Source of the DNA: Paenibacillus mesophilus | GTDB lineage: Bacteria; Bacillota; Bacilli; Paenibacillales; NBRC-103111 | Assembly (NCBI RefSeq): GCF_005938385.1 | Contig: NZ_VCRA01000015.1 | Span: forward strand, 124,001-188,000 | DNA length: 64,000 nt | Direction of reading: 5' to 3' | Shown: positions 43,365 through 54,500 of the stretch, piece by piece | How positions within the stretch are numbered: position 1 is the first letter of the stretch | Layout of the letters: every line of letters starts with the position of its first letter | The notes under the pieces: model-generated | Database searches by the model: none | The model's input: only the letters and a program-made list of their open reading frames with translations | Told to the model about the DNA's origin: nothing | Position numbers and translations under genes: made by a program

Positions 43365-45428
43365 TTACTCCACTCCCAATGCCTTGAACACCGCATCTTC
43401 AGCACTCTGGTAGAAAATGATAATGAAGCACCCAATCAATTCTGAAGGTACCGTTCCAAGATCAACTGCAGACGTTATTGGAATCAGAACCTTCTTTGCC
43501 CCACTATCCAAGCAAACCTGTAAGGTATTTGCGAGTTCTTCGACTTTCATAATTGTACCACCGATACTCAAGTCTCCCAATATAACAGCAGTATTCAAAG
43601 CTGGCTTATTTAATGCTGCTGAACAGATAGCCACTACTGCTGGCAGAGTCAAACTCTTAGTCATCCCAATACCGTTCATATCCTGAATATGCATGAGGTA
43701 GTCCTTAGTGGTCGTACTAATCGAACCACTAATATTCTTTCCATTCGCCTTCAAGTAACGATACGCAGTATCGACAGCTTCTTTCGCTTCACGGTCCGAG
43801 CCAAGGCCGGTTCTTTCAAACTTGCCGGTTCCAGTGCTCATTTGCATCTCAATCTTATAAACGCCAATCATTCCGGACTTACCATGTGATACCGTATAAA
43901 TATGTCCTGGTTTGCCCATTCCCTCTGGGATCAGCTTGCCACCGCCCTGCTCCGGAACAGATACAAATTCTTCGTTGAAGGTTTCCTGATCGATATACGA
44001 AAAATTCACATCGTAGAATTCCATGCCGCCAATCTTTTTGAGTTGTTCTTTTACTCTTCGGCGCATTTCCAAGGCAAACCGTAATATTTCTTCCACGTTT
44101 TCTTTGGTAAATTGTCCATCAGGATGAATCAATTTGATTAATCCCGATACCGTTCTTCTTACCGCTATAACATCCCGTTGATTCAGATTGTTACCTAACT
44201 TGAAGTATTTCTCAAATGCATCCCCATAGGATATTTTACGAAGCTCACGCATAATTTCCGCAAAGTAGTCGGTAATAAAACCATAATCATTCGTAAAATA
44301 TTCAGGCCGATATTTCGGTATTTCCCAGCCGGGTAAATAGCAATGCATACGATCAAGGAATGCAGAGTCGTTGGCCATAGCATCAGGGAACGGATCAAAT
44401 AAATGTGATGTCTTTAACACTACGTCGACACTCTGATTAATGTTGCCTACGAATGTCATGGAAGCATAGGCATTCTTTTCTTCCTTGCCTCTAGCGAATG
44501 AACCAGAAGCCATATAATCCTTCATGATCTGTACGCCGTCTTGATCTTTAAACTTGATACCGGCCACTTCATCAAAAGCTACACAATCCCACAAGCCAAC
44601 AAGTCCTACTGTTTTGCTGCCCATGTTATAGAATAAATTGGCTACTGTAGTCTGACCACCGGAGACAAGAATACTATTGGGGCTAATTTCTTTGTAAATA
44701 TGGGATTTCCCTGTTCCTCTTGGTCCCAGTTCGCACAAGTTGTAGTTATTTTCGATAAGTGGAATCAATCTGGCTAAATGCAGCCATTTGACCCGTTTAT
44801 TAAATTGAGAAGGCTCCATCCCCGTGCTTCTTAGAAGAAGATCGATCCATTCATCATCGCTGAAATTGACTCTAGCTGCCTTGACCTCATCTATATCCAA
44901 ACTAGGCATCTGAATTGGTGTCAGCTTGCGGATAATGAAAGGACATCGGTTTTTATCTGCTTCATCGTAAAAATATTCCATCTGGACAATACACCAGATT
45001 CCTCCGCAGAGCAATCGTTCATAGTCCGAAACATACGTTTCCGCGATTGGAACCCCTTTGATCCCGAGGTTGGAAAATTCTGATTCATAGATATCATTCT
45101 TATAATTTAATTTGACCGATATTTTATCAATGACTGTATAACTGCCGCGCTCACGTAGCTTTGAGATAATTTTCTGCGCTTCATCCGGGCGCACATAATT
45201 TTCAGCCAAAATCTGCTTGACATTAGCAACTCCTGCTTCAATCTCTTCTTCATCCATGGAGGAGCAATACATGCCAAGTAAATATTCCAATACGTAGACA
45301 GGTACGTTGGCTCCTTCTTTGATTCTCTTCGTTAGGTCTTTTCTAACGATTTTACCTGAGAAATGGGTTTTTAATTTTTCAATCATTTCTGATTGGTGCT
45401 CTGTACCCTGCTGAACATCTTCGCTCAT
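43365..45428 (-). CDS. brxL: BREX type 1 Lon-like protein BrxL
   Basis: A 687-residue AAA+ protein with a Lon-like C-terminal domain, the last gene of the BREX operon. Walker A is LGPRGTGKSHIYKE (about 228), Walker B CVAFDEVAG (about 280). The Lon-like part (about 510-687) carries MTKSLTLPAVVAICSAAL (about 589, Ser position) and GAKKVLIPITS (about 641, Lys position). Published BrxL structures show a DNA-binding ring, and the protein is needed for phage exclusion rather than for methylation. The start ATG follows the pglZ stop by 12 bases. Confidence 0.92.
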   Translation of the reverse strand: MSEDVQQGTEHQSEMIEKLKTHFSGKIVRKDLTKRIKEGANVPVYVLEYLLGMYCSSMDEEEIEAGVANVKQILAENYVRPDEAQKIISKLRERGSYTVIDKISVKLNYKNDIYESEFSNLGIKGVPIAETYVSDYERLLCGGIWCIVQMEYFYDEADKNRCPFIIRKLTPIQMPSLDIDEVKAARVNFSDDEWIDLLLRSTGMEPSQFNKRVKWLHLARLIPLIENNYNLCELGPRGTGKSHIYKEISPNSILVSGGQTTVANLFYNMGSKTVGLVGLWDCVAFDEVAGIKFKDQDGVQIMKDYMASGSFARGKEEKNAYASMTFVGNINQSVDVVLKTSHLFDPFPDAMANDSAFLDRMHCYLPGWEIPKYRPEYFTNDYGFITDYFAEIMRELRKISYGDAFEKYFKLGNNLNQRDVIAVRRTVSGLIKLIHPDGQFTKENVEEILRFALEMRRRVKEQLKKIGGMEFYDVNFSYIDQETFNEEFVSVPEQGGGKLIPEGMGKPGHIYTVSHGKSGMIGVYKIEMQMSTGTGKFERTGLGSDREAKEAVDTAYRYLKANGKNISGSISTTTKDYLMHIQDMNGIGMTKSLTLPAVVAICSAALNKPALNTAVILGDLSIGGTIMKVEELANTLQVCLDSGAKKVLIPITSAVDLGTVPSELIGCFIIIFYQSAEDAVFKALGVE

Positions 45429-45440
45429 GCTATCACCGTC

Positions 45441-47963
45441 CTACACGTTAAATCCAAAGTCATTGGCAAAGGCTATATCCATAATTACATCATGACGAAG
45501 AACCTCTAGATCATTTTTTTCGTCATATGCCACGAGATAGTATCGTTTCGATTTATCGTATTTTTTATTTTTAAAGTTAAACCGCAGACGGAAAATTCGC
45601 TTTTGCGGCTCTACATCTTTTTTATCAGCGATATAAATGTTCTCATTTGAGATCTTCTCATTGTCATCGGAAATGAAGGATATCTTATAACTGGTTCCCT
45701 TCACGACATCGCTGACCGGCTCGTTCTGTATGAAGTCCAGCGTAGTTATCAGGTTTGAGATTTTGTGAACCATACTAACCAGCGTTATCTCAACAGTGCG
45801 AGTCTCTTTATGACCTTTTTCAGTCTTAATATCCAGAACCGGAACAATCATTTCCTGAGGGGATGAACCACCATGTACATAGTTCTGACCGCCGCCTGCT
45901 ACCTTGAAAACATTGGAACTGATTGGGAACGATACTATTTTAGTATCATTATTGCCAAGTACTCTACTTAAGGGCATAGATCCAATACCATCCCCCTGAA
46001 TTTCCTTATCAGAGACTATAAATCGACGGTTAACAAATGAACCTTTCTCAGCGCAACTCACAATCTTGTCGCTCTCCTGCAGCTTGTCCCGCTTATAGAT
46101 AAACCCGTGATCTGCAGTGACAATATAATGCGTAGCACTCACATGATCTGTTAATTGCTTAATAAGATCATGAATTTCATTCATCGCTTCTTCACATGCG
46201 ACAAAAACTTCGTTCTCTGTATTGGGCTTATCGCCGCGGGCATCGATTTGATTGTGATAAATATAAATAACATCCATTCCAACAAATAACTGGCGGATTG
46301 CATCCCGTTTCATCGTCTTAATGTCATCATATTGAATGCAGCGGCTGTTAGGATTATACCTTTGTAGTACTCTCTCACGCTGTTTCAAATCATCGCAGGA
46401 AGTACCATCAACCAGTATACGGTAATCTTCCGTCATCTCTAATGATCTATGTGGTAAAAGCGCAGCCATACCACATCTTGTATATGACGGCATTACACTC
46501 AGCATGGATTCCAACTTGGCTGTGCATTTTTCATCATCCTGTAATCTTGCCCAGAGACTGCGGCCTGTCTCATATCGCAATGCATCGGATATGATGACGA
46601 CTACACGCTCCTTGCTGTTGAGAATATATCGTGAATAGAAATTCCGCTGCAGCGGCAGTACCGTCATCAATTCATCGTTTAAAATAGCTGCATTCCATTT
46701 AGGAATGATCTTTTCAAGGTATTCATTTGTATAGATGTTCTCGATCAGATCACGCAGTTGTTCAAACGCAGTATTGTCCTTGAGCTTGTCTAAACAGGTA
46801 TAGAAACACCGATAGTGGGTATCAATCAGATAGTCAGATTCACGATATTGATTAACAATCCCTAATAAATTATCCGGACATTTATAATTGCCTTCAAGAA
46901 TTAAGTAATAGGCATGTTCCAGAAGCTGATACAGTTCCTTGTAGGTACCACCAAAATACATTTTACTCCGCTCCTCGCATATCAGCGGAATAGTCATGCT
47001 GTTCAGCTTAGCACCAGTATCCTCAACCAATAGCCGTTCGGTGATCCAGTTGATAAGCATTCGGTCGATAAACGCAAACGTATCACATCGCAACAAATCT
47101 TCTGGATCAATCGCTTCCAACGCGTTAGCTGCATTCAAACCCGCAGCCACATACTCAGAAAGCTCGTTATATCTGCCACGGTAGAGCAGGCTATTCATCA
47201 AATTGTCCAAGAACGCAATAATATTGCCGGATTTATAAGAAACAAAGCTCTTCCAGGACTTAGGAAGCTCCGCATCCATATATCGCTCAGTATAGGTAAC
47301 AAACATGGTAACGACAAGCTTTTCAAGCGTTGGCTTCACATCAGAATAGCCAAACTGTTCTTCACAAAGCCTCCAGAAAGCAGGAAGAAGATCGTATTTC
47401 TCAAATTCTACAAGAAACTTATTATCCACCAAATCGCTATCTGTCAAAACGACACGAACAACTTCCTCAAAGGAAGCTGTTCGTGTCTTGCAGAGTGCGC
47501 TCATCAGTGCTATTTCGATCGTATCTCTAGTGAAATTCTCAATCTCTAGATCGTAGAACCGCTGCGTCCTATCTTTTGCCCCAAAGAACTTAATGTACTT
47601 CTGAATGACAGATTTATACTTCTCATCAATTCCAAGGTCAACCGTTAGCAAAGAAACACGATCGGCAAAAAATTCTTTGGAATACTTGATGGTATCTGCC
47701 AGATGATTATCCCGTACAACCGGCTTGGGGAACGGAGCATAAATCAGATAATTGGTCGATTGATCCAATCGCTCTAGAAAGTATTTTGAATAGAACTGAT
47801 TGTCTGGCTCCAAATAATAAACCTTGGCATTAGACAATTCTAGTGTATGAATATCATCAGCGAACTCAGCTTTTTCGTCGTACCAGAATACCAGCTTTCG
47901 GGTACCACCGGAAAACTCAGCATTCAGCTTGTCGGCAATCTGTTTCAAATTCAGTTCAGCCAT
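45441..47963 (-). CDS. pglZ: BREX alkaline-phosphatase-fold protein PglZ
   Basis: An 840-residue protein with the PglZ domain: VVVIISDALRYETGRSLW (about 452-470) with the metal-binding Asp, the YHNQIDARGDK block, and TADHGFIYKRD (about 613) with the Asp-His pair. PglZ is the signature protein of all BREX systems. Start is ATG 47963, which has AAAGGGG at good spacing, rather than the ATG at 47981 whose upstream region lacks a ribosome site. It lies 24 bases after pglX. No frameshift or missing motif is seen. Confidence 0.92.
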   Translation of the reverse strand: MAELNLKQIADKLNAEFSGGTRKLVFWYDEKAEFADDIHTLELSNAKVYYLEPDNQFYSKYFLERLDQSTNYLIYAPFPKPVVRDNHLADTIKYSKEFFADRVSLLTVDLGIDEKYKSVIQKYIKFFGAKDRTQRFYDLEIENFTRDTIEIALMSALCKTRTASFEEVVRVVLTDSDLVDNKFLVEFEKYDLLPAFWRLCEEQFGYSDVKPTLEKLVVTMFVTYTERYMDAELPKSWKSFVSYKSGNIIAFLDNLMNSLLYRGRYNELSEYVAAGLNAANALEAIDPEDLLRCDTFAFIDRMLINWITERLLVEDTGAKLNSMTIPLICEERSKMYFGGTYKELYQLLEHAYYLILEGNYKCPDNLLGIVNQYRESDYLIDTHYRCFYTCLDKLKDNTAFEQLRDLIENIYTNEYLEKIIPKWNAAILNDELMTVLPLQRNFYSRYILNSKERVVVIISDALRYETGRSLWARLQDDEKCTAKLESMLSVMPSYTRCGMAALLPHRSLEMTEDYRILVDGTSCDDLKQRERVLQRYNPNSRCIQYDDIKTMKRDAIRQLFVGMDVIYIYHNQIDARGDKPNTENEVFVACEEAMNEIHDLIKQLTDHVSATHYIVTADHGFIYKRDKLQESDKIVSCAEKGSFVNRRFIVSDKEIQGDGIGSMPLSRVLGNNDTKIVSFPISSNVFKVAGGGQNYVHGGSSPQEMIVPVLDIKTEKGHKETRTVEITLVSMVHKISNLITTLDFIQNEPVSDVVKGTSYKISFISDDNEKISNENIYIADKKDVEPQKRIFRLRFNFKNKKYDKSKRYYLVAYDEKNDLEVLRHDVIMDIAFANDFGFNV

Positions 47964-47987
47964 CCGACCAGCCCCTTTCATGGTTTG

Positions 47988-50900
47988 TCAAATCTTCGCA
48001 AGAATATCCAGCTTCTTGCGGTCTGATCCGGTCTGTATTTTATCATAATTTACTTTCACGCCATCGTCCAGATCAATAGAGATACGTACTAGAGCTAAGT
48101 GAGCGATCTTCTCATCGTATTCCTTAGTTTCCTTAAGCTGCTTGGTCAGCTTTTCTTTCCGTTTATTCGCCGCAGCCACCTCACGTGCATTACTACTATT
48201 ATCAATAGTTTCCTGCATGCGGGCAATCTCTCTATCGTAGACACGTTGTATCAGGTGAAGATAGTCAATTCGTAAGTTGCCGATTGTATTCTCGTTATAG
48301 CGGTGCAAATAGATCAAAGCTTTGAACCCATCTTCCTTACCGCTGTCAAAGAGCCAGTAGATCGGACGTTTTTGGTAAATCTTGCAGTGATCTTTAAAGA
48401 AGTCTTTCAAGAAGTAATTGCGAATGACTTCTTTAGGTGTATTACCTTTGCTACCAAGTGCTTTAGCGATGAAGTTCAGATTTTCTTCAAATGTATCCAC
48501 CCCAAATGATTTTTTCAGGAATGCGCAGAACAAACCGACAACATCATCCTCAAAGTATTCTTCATCAGTAATTGGAATGATATTATCTTTGTCCGGGATA
48601 AAAGTGCTGTATTTATTAACATCCCATTTACCACCGGCGTAGACCAGTCCTTCAACATCAAGGCTGTAGCGGCCAAACATGCAACCTATGGCATAGGAGA
48701 TGAATGAACGGATGTCACGAGCAAGATCAGCTTTGCGGATTGTTATCTCTTTTTCTTCCATGCTTGAAGTAATTTCATTTTGCAATTTAAATGCATTGAT
48801 AAACAACCGATTCAGAACTTCTTCATTTTCTTTCAGTGACTGAAACTGCTTAGTTGAAAATTGTTGCCATTCATTAAACGCACTGGTTATTGAAGAGGCA
48901 GTATTATATTTCAGCAAAGGATGGCGTACAAATCCCCATGAACATTCAAAAGCATCCCAGTCCTCCTTTGCTATACTTACGCAGTTGTCAACGATACTAT
49001 CTACGGAGTCGCTATCACAGATAATCATGGGTGCTCTACTAACAGGACCAGGGTTGAAATCTAATGTCGGAGTAATTATGGAAAGAAATTCATTATAAAC
49101 TTTAGAGTTCATACAAGCCATCAAATAATTCAAATTTTCTATGTTATAAGGAAATGCCATACAACCTTTGGAATCGAAAAGAAAGCCAGCCTCGCTTCTA
49201 CGACAAGAGAAAGAGCCTCCTGTGGTAGTTGACCATGTTACTCCTTCCTTAAAGTGATACTGACGATTTCTAATATTTGAACCTTTAAAATTTGATAGTG
49301 TATTACCATCGTATTCCCAATTTACAACGTAATCGTTATTCCCATACCACTTTCTATAAGAGCCCCCTTTGTTATAAGGAACCCATTTCTCATGCCCATT
49401 TTGTAATTTTATTTTGGTATAATCCACCTCATACCAATAACGAAGAAACAAATCGTTATTTCCGGTGTCAAGACCTTTGCAACACTTTGCATAATCAGAG
49501 GTATACTTCTGTCCAAAACAATTTATCATTGTTTCACTTATCCAATAAGCAATAGGCTTTCCGGGGATTCTACAGAACTCACTTGTCTTTGCAATGTATA
49601 AAACTCTATTGTTAAGGAACGCATTTTCTTTTTCCAGCTGACTACCATATGTAATCAATCGAGAGTAGACGCCTCTGAAGTTCTCAACATAGTTTCTTCT
49701 GAGTACAAAGGTTGTGGTTTGTACGACTTCTCCACTAATATCTTCAAATGCACGTGCGCCTAAATGTAGCATACTCACCACATCTTCTTTTAACAACTTA
49801 TCTCTAAGGGTCTCAAAGCTGGATAAAAACATCCACGAATGCTGAGTTATCATTGCAACGAAGGCATTTGATAGTGCCATTTCCCTGCAACGATCGATAA
49901 AGACAGCGTATAAATCAGCCTTACTGTCTGAATAGTGTTTTTTAACATAATCATTAAGCTTCTCGTTTCCATTACTTATGCTCATATATGGGGGATTTGT
50001 AATGACTGCATTATATCTTTGAGACATTACACTTGCAATTTCCACTAACAAGCGCAGCTGTACTTGAGTATTCTCTAAGCCGATGACATCTATAGTCAAC
50101 TGCCCATCAAACATCACATTATCAACGAAGTGATACAGTAAATCCCAATCTAGCTCTATCGGATTAAGAATAGAACCGTATTCTTTTGCATCATGCATGT
50201 TATCTAGCAATTGCAACATCTGGTGAAGAGCAGACTTCTGCTCGCTATCATTCATATTATTTCCAAAATACTTAAGATGTGATCGATTAACCTCGTTGCT
50301 ATCCTGAATGGCATAAATATGACAATTGGTTTTCCCATCTAAAATACGACGATTGTATTGCCTAGCTTTCATCATTACTCCAAAATAAGCCAGTTGATAG
50401 GCACGGTTGTCTATGTCCAAACCATAGAGATTATTTTCGATAATACTCCTAGCAGCGTCACGCTGACTATAACCATAGCTCTCATAAATCTGCATCAAGA
50501 CATCAAAAGCGTAGACCAAAATATGCCCGCTGCCCATGCAGGGGTCTATTACCCTGATATCCTCAGGCTTGGTCGTTTTGTACTCGTTCTGAATCGCACC
50601 TAATTTTTCCTGGACTTCGGGTTCCTGCTCAGCTTCGTCTAAATAATACTTCCATCCGGCTTTCAGTTCGTTATTTGGATGGCCTTCAATCCAAAGACGA
50701 CCCAGGCTGTTTTCAACCATATAACGCACAATCCATTCCGGAGTAAATAGCTGAGTGGCCGCGGGAATTCTTTCCTTGGTGATCTTGACGTTCTGCTTCA
50801 GTAAAGCAAATGTTTCATCCTTAGGTTCGGTATTATAATACTGATACAACCAACCAATGATCTCGACCTGGCCTTCTTTGTCCACATTAAAATCGTCTTC

Positions 50901-51542
50901 TGGAATATCGTGAACCAGTCGATAGACCACGCCATCCTTATCGGTAAAAGATACGTTCATTAGCAATTCAGTACAGTCATTTGTTTTCTCAAATAACTCT
51001 GGGAGAATGGCATTCAGAGCGTTGCACTGTTTGATAAAAAGCATTCGGAAAAGCTCATCTAGCTTGTTATCATTTTTCAATTGTATAATTCGCTCATTTT
51101 CATAAGAAGTAAACTCCAAGTCAGCTTCAAAGGGGGAGGTCACCAAGTCAGGTTCGATCTTGGAACTGCTCTCTGAAGATAATACCCTGATTCTGGATGG
51201 CAGGTAATCATTCACTTCCATGAATCGCACAGCAATAAGTCGGTTAAACCAAGTATAGGCAACCTCTTCAATTACGCTTTTATATGTAGTCTTATAATCT
51301 GACTCTTTTTCTTTTCTCTGTATGATTTCAACCAAATTTCTACGCTGTTCGATTTCCTCACCAGTGATAGAGTAAGGTTCTTTTGTACCGATATCGAAGA
51401 ATTGAACGTCATTCGTTGATTGCGGCTGGGGATTTTTCATCCCTTTCTCCGTAATCCCCAGCAATCCAGCTTTGTATGTGATCTCTGCAATGAGCTTGTT
51501 TCTAGCCCATATTGCGAAGTTTTTAATAGCTGCTTTATTCAT
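47988..51542 (-). CDS. pglX: BREX adenine-specific DNA methyltransferase PglX
   Basis: An 1184-residue Type IIG-like methyltransferase without a nuclease domain. AdoMet motif I is DPCMGSGHILVYAFDVL (about 332-348); catalytic motif IV is ITNPPYMS (NPPY about 515-518). The C-terminal half (about 640-1000) is the target-recognition region and contains the most variable-looking sequence. It methylates one strand of a 5-7 base asymmetric site to mark the host chromosome, and also takes part in exclusion. ATG 51542 has an AGGAG-type site. The reading frame is intact along its full length. Confidence 0.92.
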   Translation of the reverse strand: MNKAAIKNFAIWARNKLIAEITYKAGLLGITEKGMKNPQPQSTNDVQFFDIGTKEPYSITGEEIEQRRNLVEIIQRKEKESDYKTTYKSVIEEVAYTWFNRLIAVRFMEVNDYLPSRIRVLSSESSSKIEPDLVTSPFEADLEFTSYENERIIQLKNDNKLDELFRMLFIKQCNALNAILPELFEKTNDCTELLMNVSFTDKDGVVYRLVHDIPEDDFNVDKEGQVEIIGWLYQYYNTEPKDETFALLKQNVKITKERIPAATQLFTPEWIVRYMVENSLGRLWIEGHPNNELKAGWKYYLDEAEQEPEVQEKLGAIQNEYKTTKPEDIRVIDPCMGSGHILVYAFDVLMQIYESYGYSQRDAARSIIENNLYGLDIDNRAYQLAYFGVMMKARQYNRRILDGKTNCHIYAIQDSNEVNRSHLKYFGNNMNDSEQKSALHQMLQLLDNMHDAKEYGSILNPIELDWDLLYHFVDNVMFDGQLTIDVIGLENTQVQLRLLVEIASVMSQRYNAVITNPPYMSISNGNEKLNDYVKKHYSDSKADLYAVFIDRCREMALSNAFVAMITQHSWMFLSSFETLRDKLLKEDVVSMLHLGARAFEDISGEVVQTTTFVLRRNYVENFRGVYSRLITYGSQLEKENAFLNNRVLYIAKTSEFCRIPGKPIAYWISETMINCFGQKYTSDYAKCCKGLDTGNNDLFLRYWYEVDYTKIKLQNGHEKWVPYNKGGSYRKWYGNNDYVVNWEYDGNTLSNFKGSNIRNRQYHFKEGVTWSTTTGGSFSCRRSEAGFLFDSKGCMAFPYNIENLNYLMACMNSKVYNEFLSIITPTLDFNPGPVSRAPMIICDSDSVDSIVDNCVSIAKEDWDAFECSWGFVRHPLLKYNTASSITSAFNEWQQFSTKQFQSLKENEEVLNRLFINAFKLQNEITSSMEEKEITIRKADLARDIRSFISYAIGCMFGRYSLDVEGLVYAGGKWDVNKYSTFIPDKDNIIPITDEEYFEDDVVGLFCAFLKKSFGVDTFEENLNFIAKALGSKGNTPKEVIRNYFLKDFFKDHCKIYQKRPIYWLFDSGKEDGFKALIYLHRYNENTIGNLRIDYLHLIQRVYDREIARMQETIDNSSNAREVAAANKRKEKLTKQLKETKEYDEKIAHLALVRISIDLDDGVKVNYDKIQTGSDRKKLDILAKI

Positions 51543-51557
51543 CTGCAGTGTCTCCTC

Positions 51558-54500
51558 TTAGAACTCAATATTGATGATTGTATCATCAGCCAATTCTCTC
51601 AGAATTCGTTCCCGTAGTGTGGCAATATACTTGTCAACATCCTGCGGGGTTTCAATTTGCCAGGACGCAGAAAGACTGACACTCTTGATGCTGATGTTCT
51701 TCCTTTTCTTAATCTTTGGCTGAGGTTTCGACTCTATATGCTCGTCGTTTCTTTTGCCATAGTCCGTCTTGGCTTCCTGTTCTTTTACTCTATCTAGTGC
51801 GATCTGTTCATCTTTCTTCGCCAGTTCATTAAGTAGCCGAACTTTCAGCGCATCTGCTTCCACCTTGATATTCTGCAAAGTCGCCACATTGTTGCTTGTT
51901 CTCGCCTTTTCCATAATTTCAAGAAAGAGTTGATGGAATCGATTGGTAAACAGGTCCTTGTATCCCTTGGTATCTAACTCATCAAATACACGTTTCCGTG
52001 CATCTTCTATTGCCGCGATCACTGGCGCTTCCATATCCTGCAGTAACTTCGAATAAAGCTCTGTAAATCGATCTAATAGTTCAGGCAACTTTGGAATCTC
52101 GCCGTATGGAGCTTCTTTTTTCAAGATTGCCTTAATTTCATTAACAACCTGTTCGACCTTCTCATCGACGATAAAGGTTTTACTATCTTCGTATATATTT
52201 ATCAGTTTCAGAGCTTTTTCAAATACTGTCTTCTGCTCTCCGGTAAAGAAAGATTTAACGGGTTCATAAGCATCAGCAAAGTCAAAATAATCGTCCCGAT
52301 CTGTGTGAAGCTTCTTGAAGAATTCCATTGGAAACTGAATTTGAATAATTGCACGAAGCATATTTTTACCTGAAGCTACAACCTTCTGTCCAGGAAACGA
52401 CTTGCCTTGATACATGATTTCAAACTTCTCTAGCTCATTCAAAATATTCCTACTGTAATTCTGGAAGCTTCGCATCATCGCATCATCATCTTCATTGACG
52501 CTGGAGACGCCGAATAATTCCTTCATGACTTCACGAACAGCCTTTTTCTGGTTGTCGGTTGCCTTCTCACGCCGCTCAGTCAACAGCTTTTCTACAAATT
52601 CTCTTTTGGTAATGTAATTGATGATTTCTTCATCCGATTTATTCAGCAAAGTTACACTTGTTCCATTTACGGTGAAAGAAATATCACCGTTCTTGAATAG
52701 TTTGGCAACAAGCCATTCCACATCATCTTCCACAAAGCCATATGGAGCCTTCATAAAGCGATCCATCAAACCCTTCATGGAGGTCTTTGTGTGCATGGAG
52801 GAATTCCCTGCAATAAAACTGAGCATATCGTTTAAGGCGTTGATATTCGGTTCGGTACCGCCCTCCAAAGTAAGAGTAAGCTGGTTTGAACTCTTGAGCA
52901 TTGCCCTAATATTCGCATCACCCATGGGAGCATCAATATACGGAAGTTTGTGATACACAGTGGATACAAGGCGTCCAAGAGCATCATTAATTCGAGACGC
53001 TACATCTTTTGAACCAATCTGCGCTTTATCACCATTCACATAGATCTCAGCATTCTTCAATGATTCAATCAAGAATAACTTCGCGTTTCCATTTCTTTCA
53101 CGCATTTCTACTCGCTTGCCTTCTTTGATCTGATCGAACTTAACAAGTGTACTAGACGTGTTAAGACGTAAAAACTTCTCTATTTTTAGTGCACTCCTGA
53201 TTTCATCCAAGAAGGCGGAGTCATTCGGCAGCACAACAAGGATTTCCTTCCCCTGTCCTGAAATCATACGCATGGTTATTTCATCAGTACTGTAGTCGGC
53301 ATTAGGAGTGAGTACTCTTATCCCAATATCATTGCTCTGGTTCGCTTTATAAGGTCGATCATCTACGAACTGATTGAAAGCAAAACTGTATCGGCCATTA
53401 AACGCTGGATAACGGTATTTTTTATCACTGAATATATCTTCATAGATAAGCTCCGAAACCTTGCTGACAACTTCGGACATCTCTACATTCTGGCTTTCGA
53501 TTTCACGGTTGATTTCTTGTTCTTCATCTGTCAGAAACACATATATGTCGCCATGCTTCTGAATGAGCATTTGACGTGTTAAAATTTTCAGTGCTTCTTC
53601 AACCTGCTTTTTTAATTCCATTCTATCCGTATCAATATCCGCAATCATCAAACTAGTGATATTCTCAATGTTAGCTGTAATTTCTTTGACGTACTTAATC
53701 ATGAACAGCGTTTTAAGGACGTTAACAGCAAAACAGTCTTCATGCTTATCCGGGTTAATATAACTATTATCGATTGCGCGGCTGATAACTCCCTTATGAC
53801 TGTGATCCAGGAATTGATGCAATGCATCGTAGAAGATATTAAATGGAATCAAAGTACCCTCAGGGCGATCCATCAGTTTTACCGCCGACTCTTTAAACAG
53901 TGAAATCATGGAACGCTCGCCCTCAGACAAATGCTTGCCTGAAGCTCCGTGAGTTCTTATAGAGGTCAGAACACTTCCAAGCAAATTAAACTGATAAGGC
54001 ACAAAAGGATAGACAGCAGCAAAATCGCGTTCGTCAGCGTATAGTTTCTTTTCTATACCATCGTTGAATACAATTAGGTTCTTGATAATCGTGGTTTTCT
54101 GCTCATAAAGTAATCTTAGCATCTGTTCAGCAGTTGTATTTTTTTCCAGAATCCTCTTCTTAATAACTTCATCAACATTAGCTGACGAAAGGGAGAGGCG
54201 GGTATCAAATCGTCCTTGAATCTTGGAAAAGTCGTTACCCTTCGTCTTAGTAATGGAATCAATATCTTGCTGACTGGTTACGACAATCCAGACCTTGCCC
54301 TGACAAGCAGTTCCTAAGTCTTCGGTTACCGTTTGCAAATTAAGCATCAGCTTAGAGTCATCGCCTATGTATTGGCCTATCTCATCTACCAAAAATACAA
54401 TGTGATGATTATTTCCCTTGCGGACGAGATATTCTTTCACCAAGCGGGCAAAATTTTCAATGCTAATCGTGTACGGTTCCGTCGCTTTCTCACACCAGTT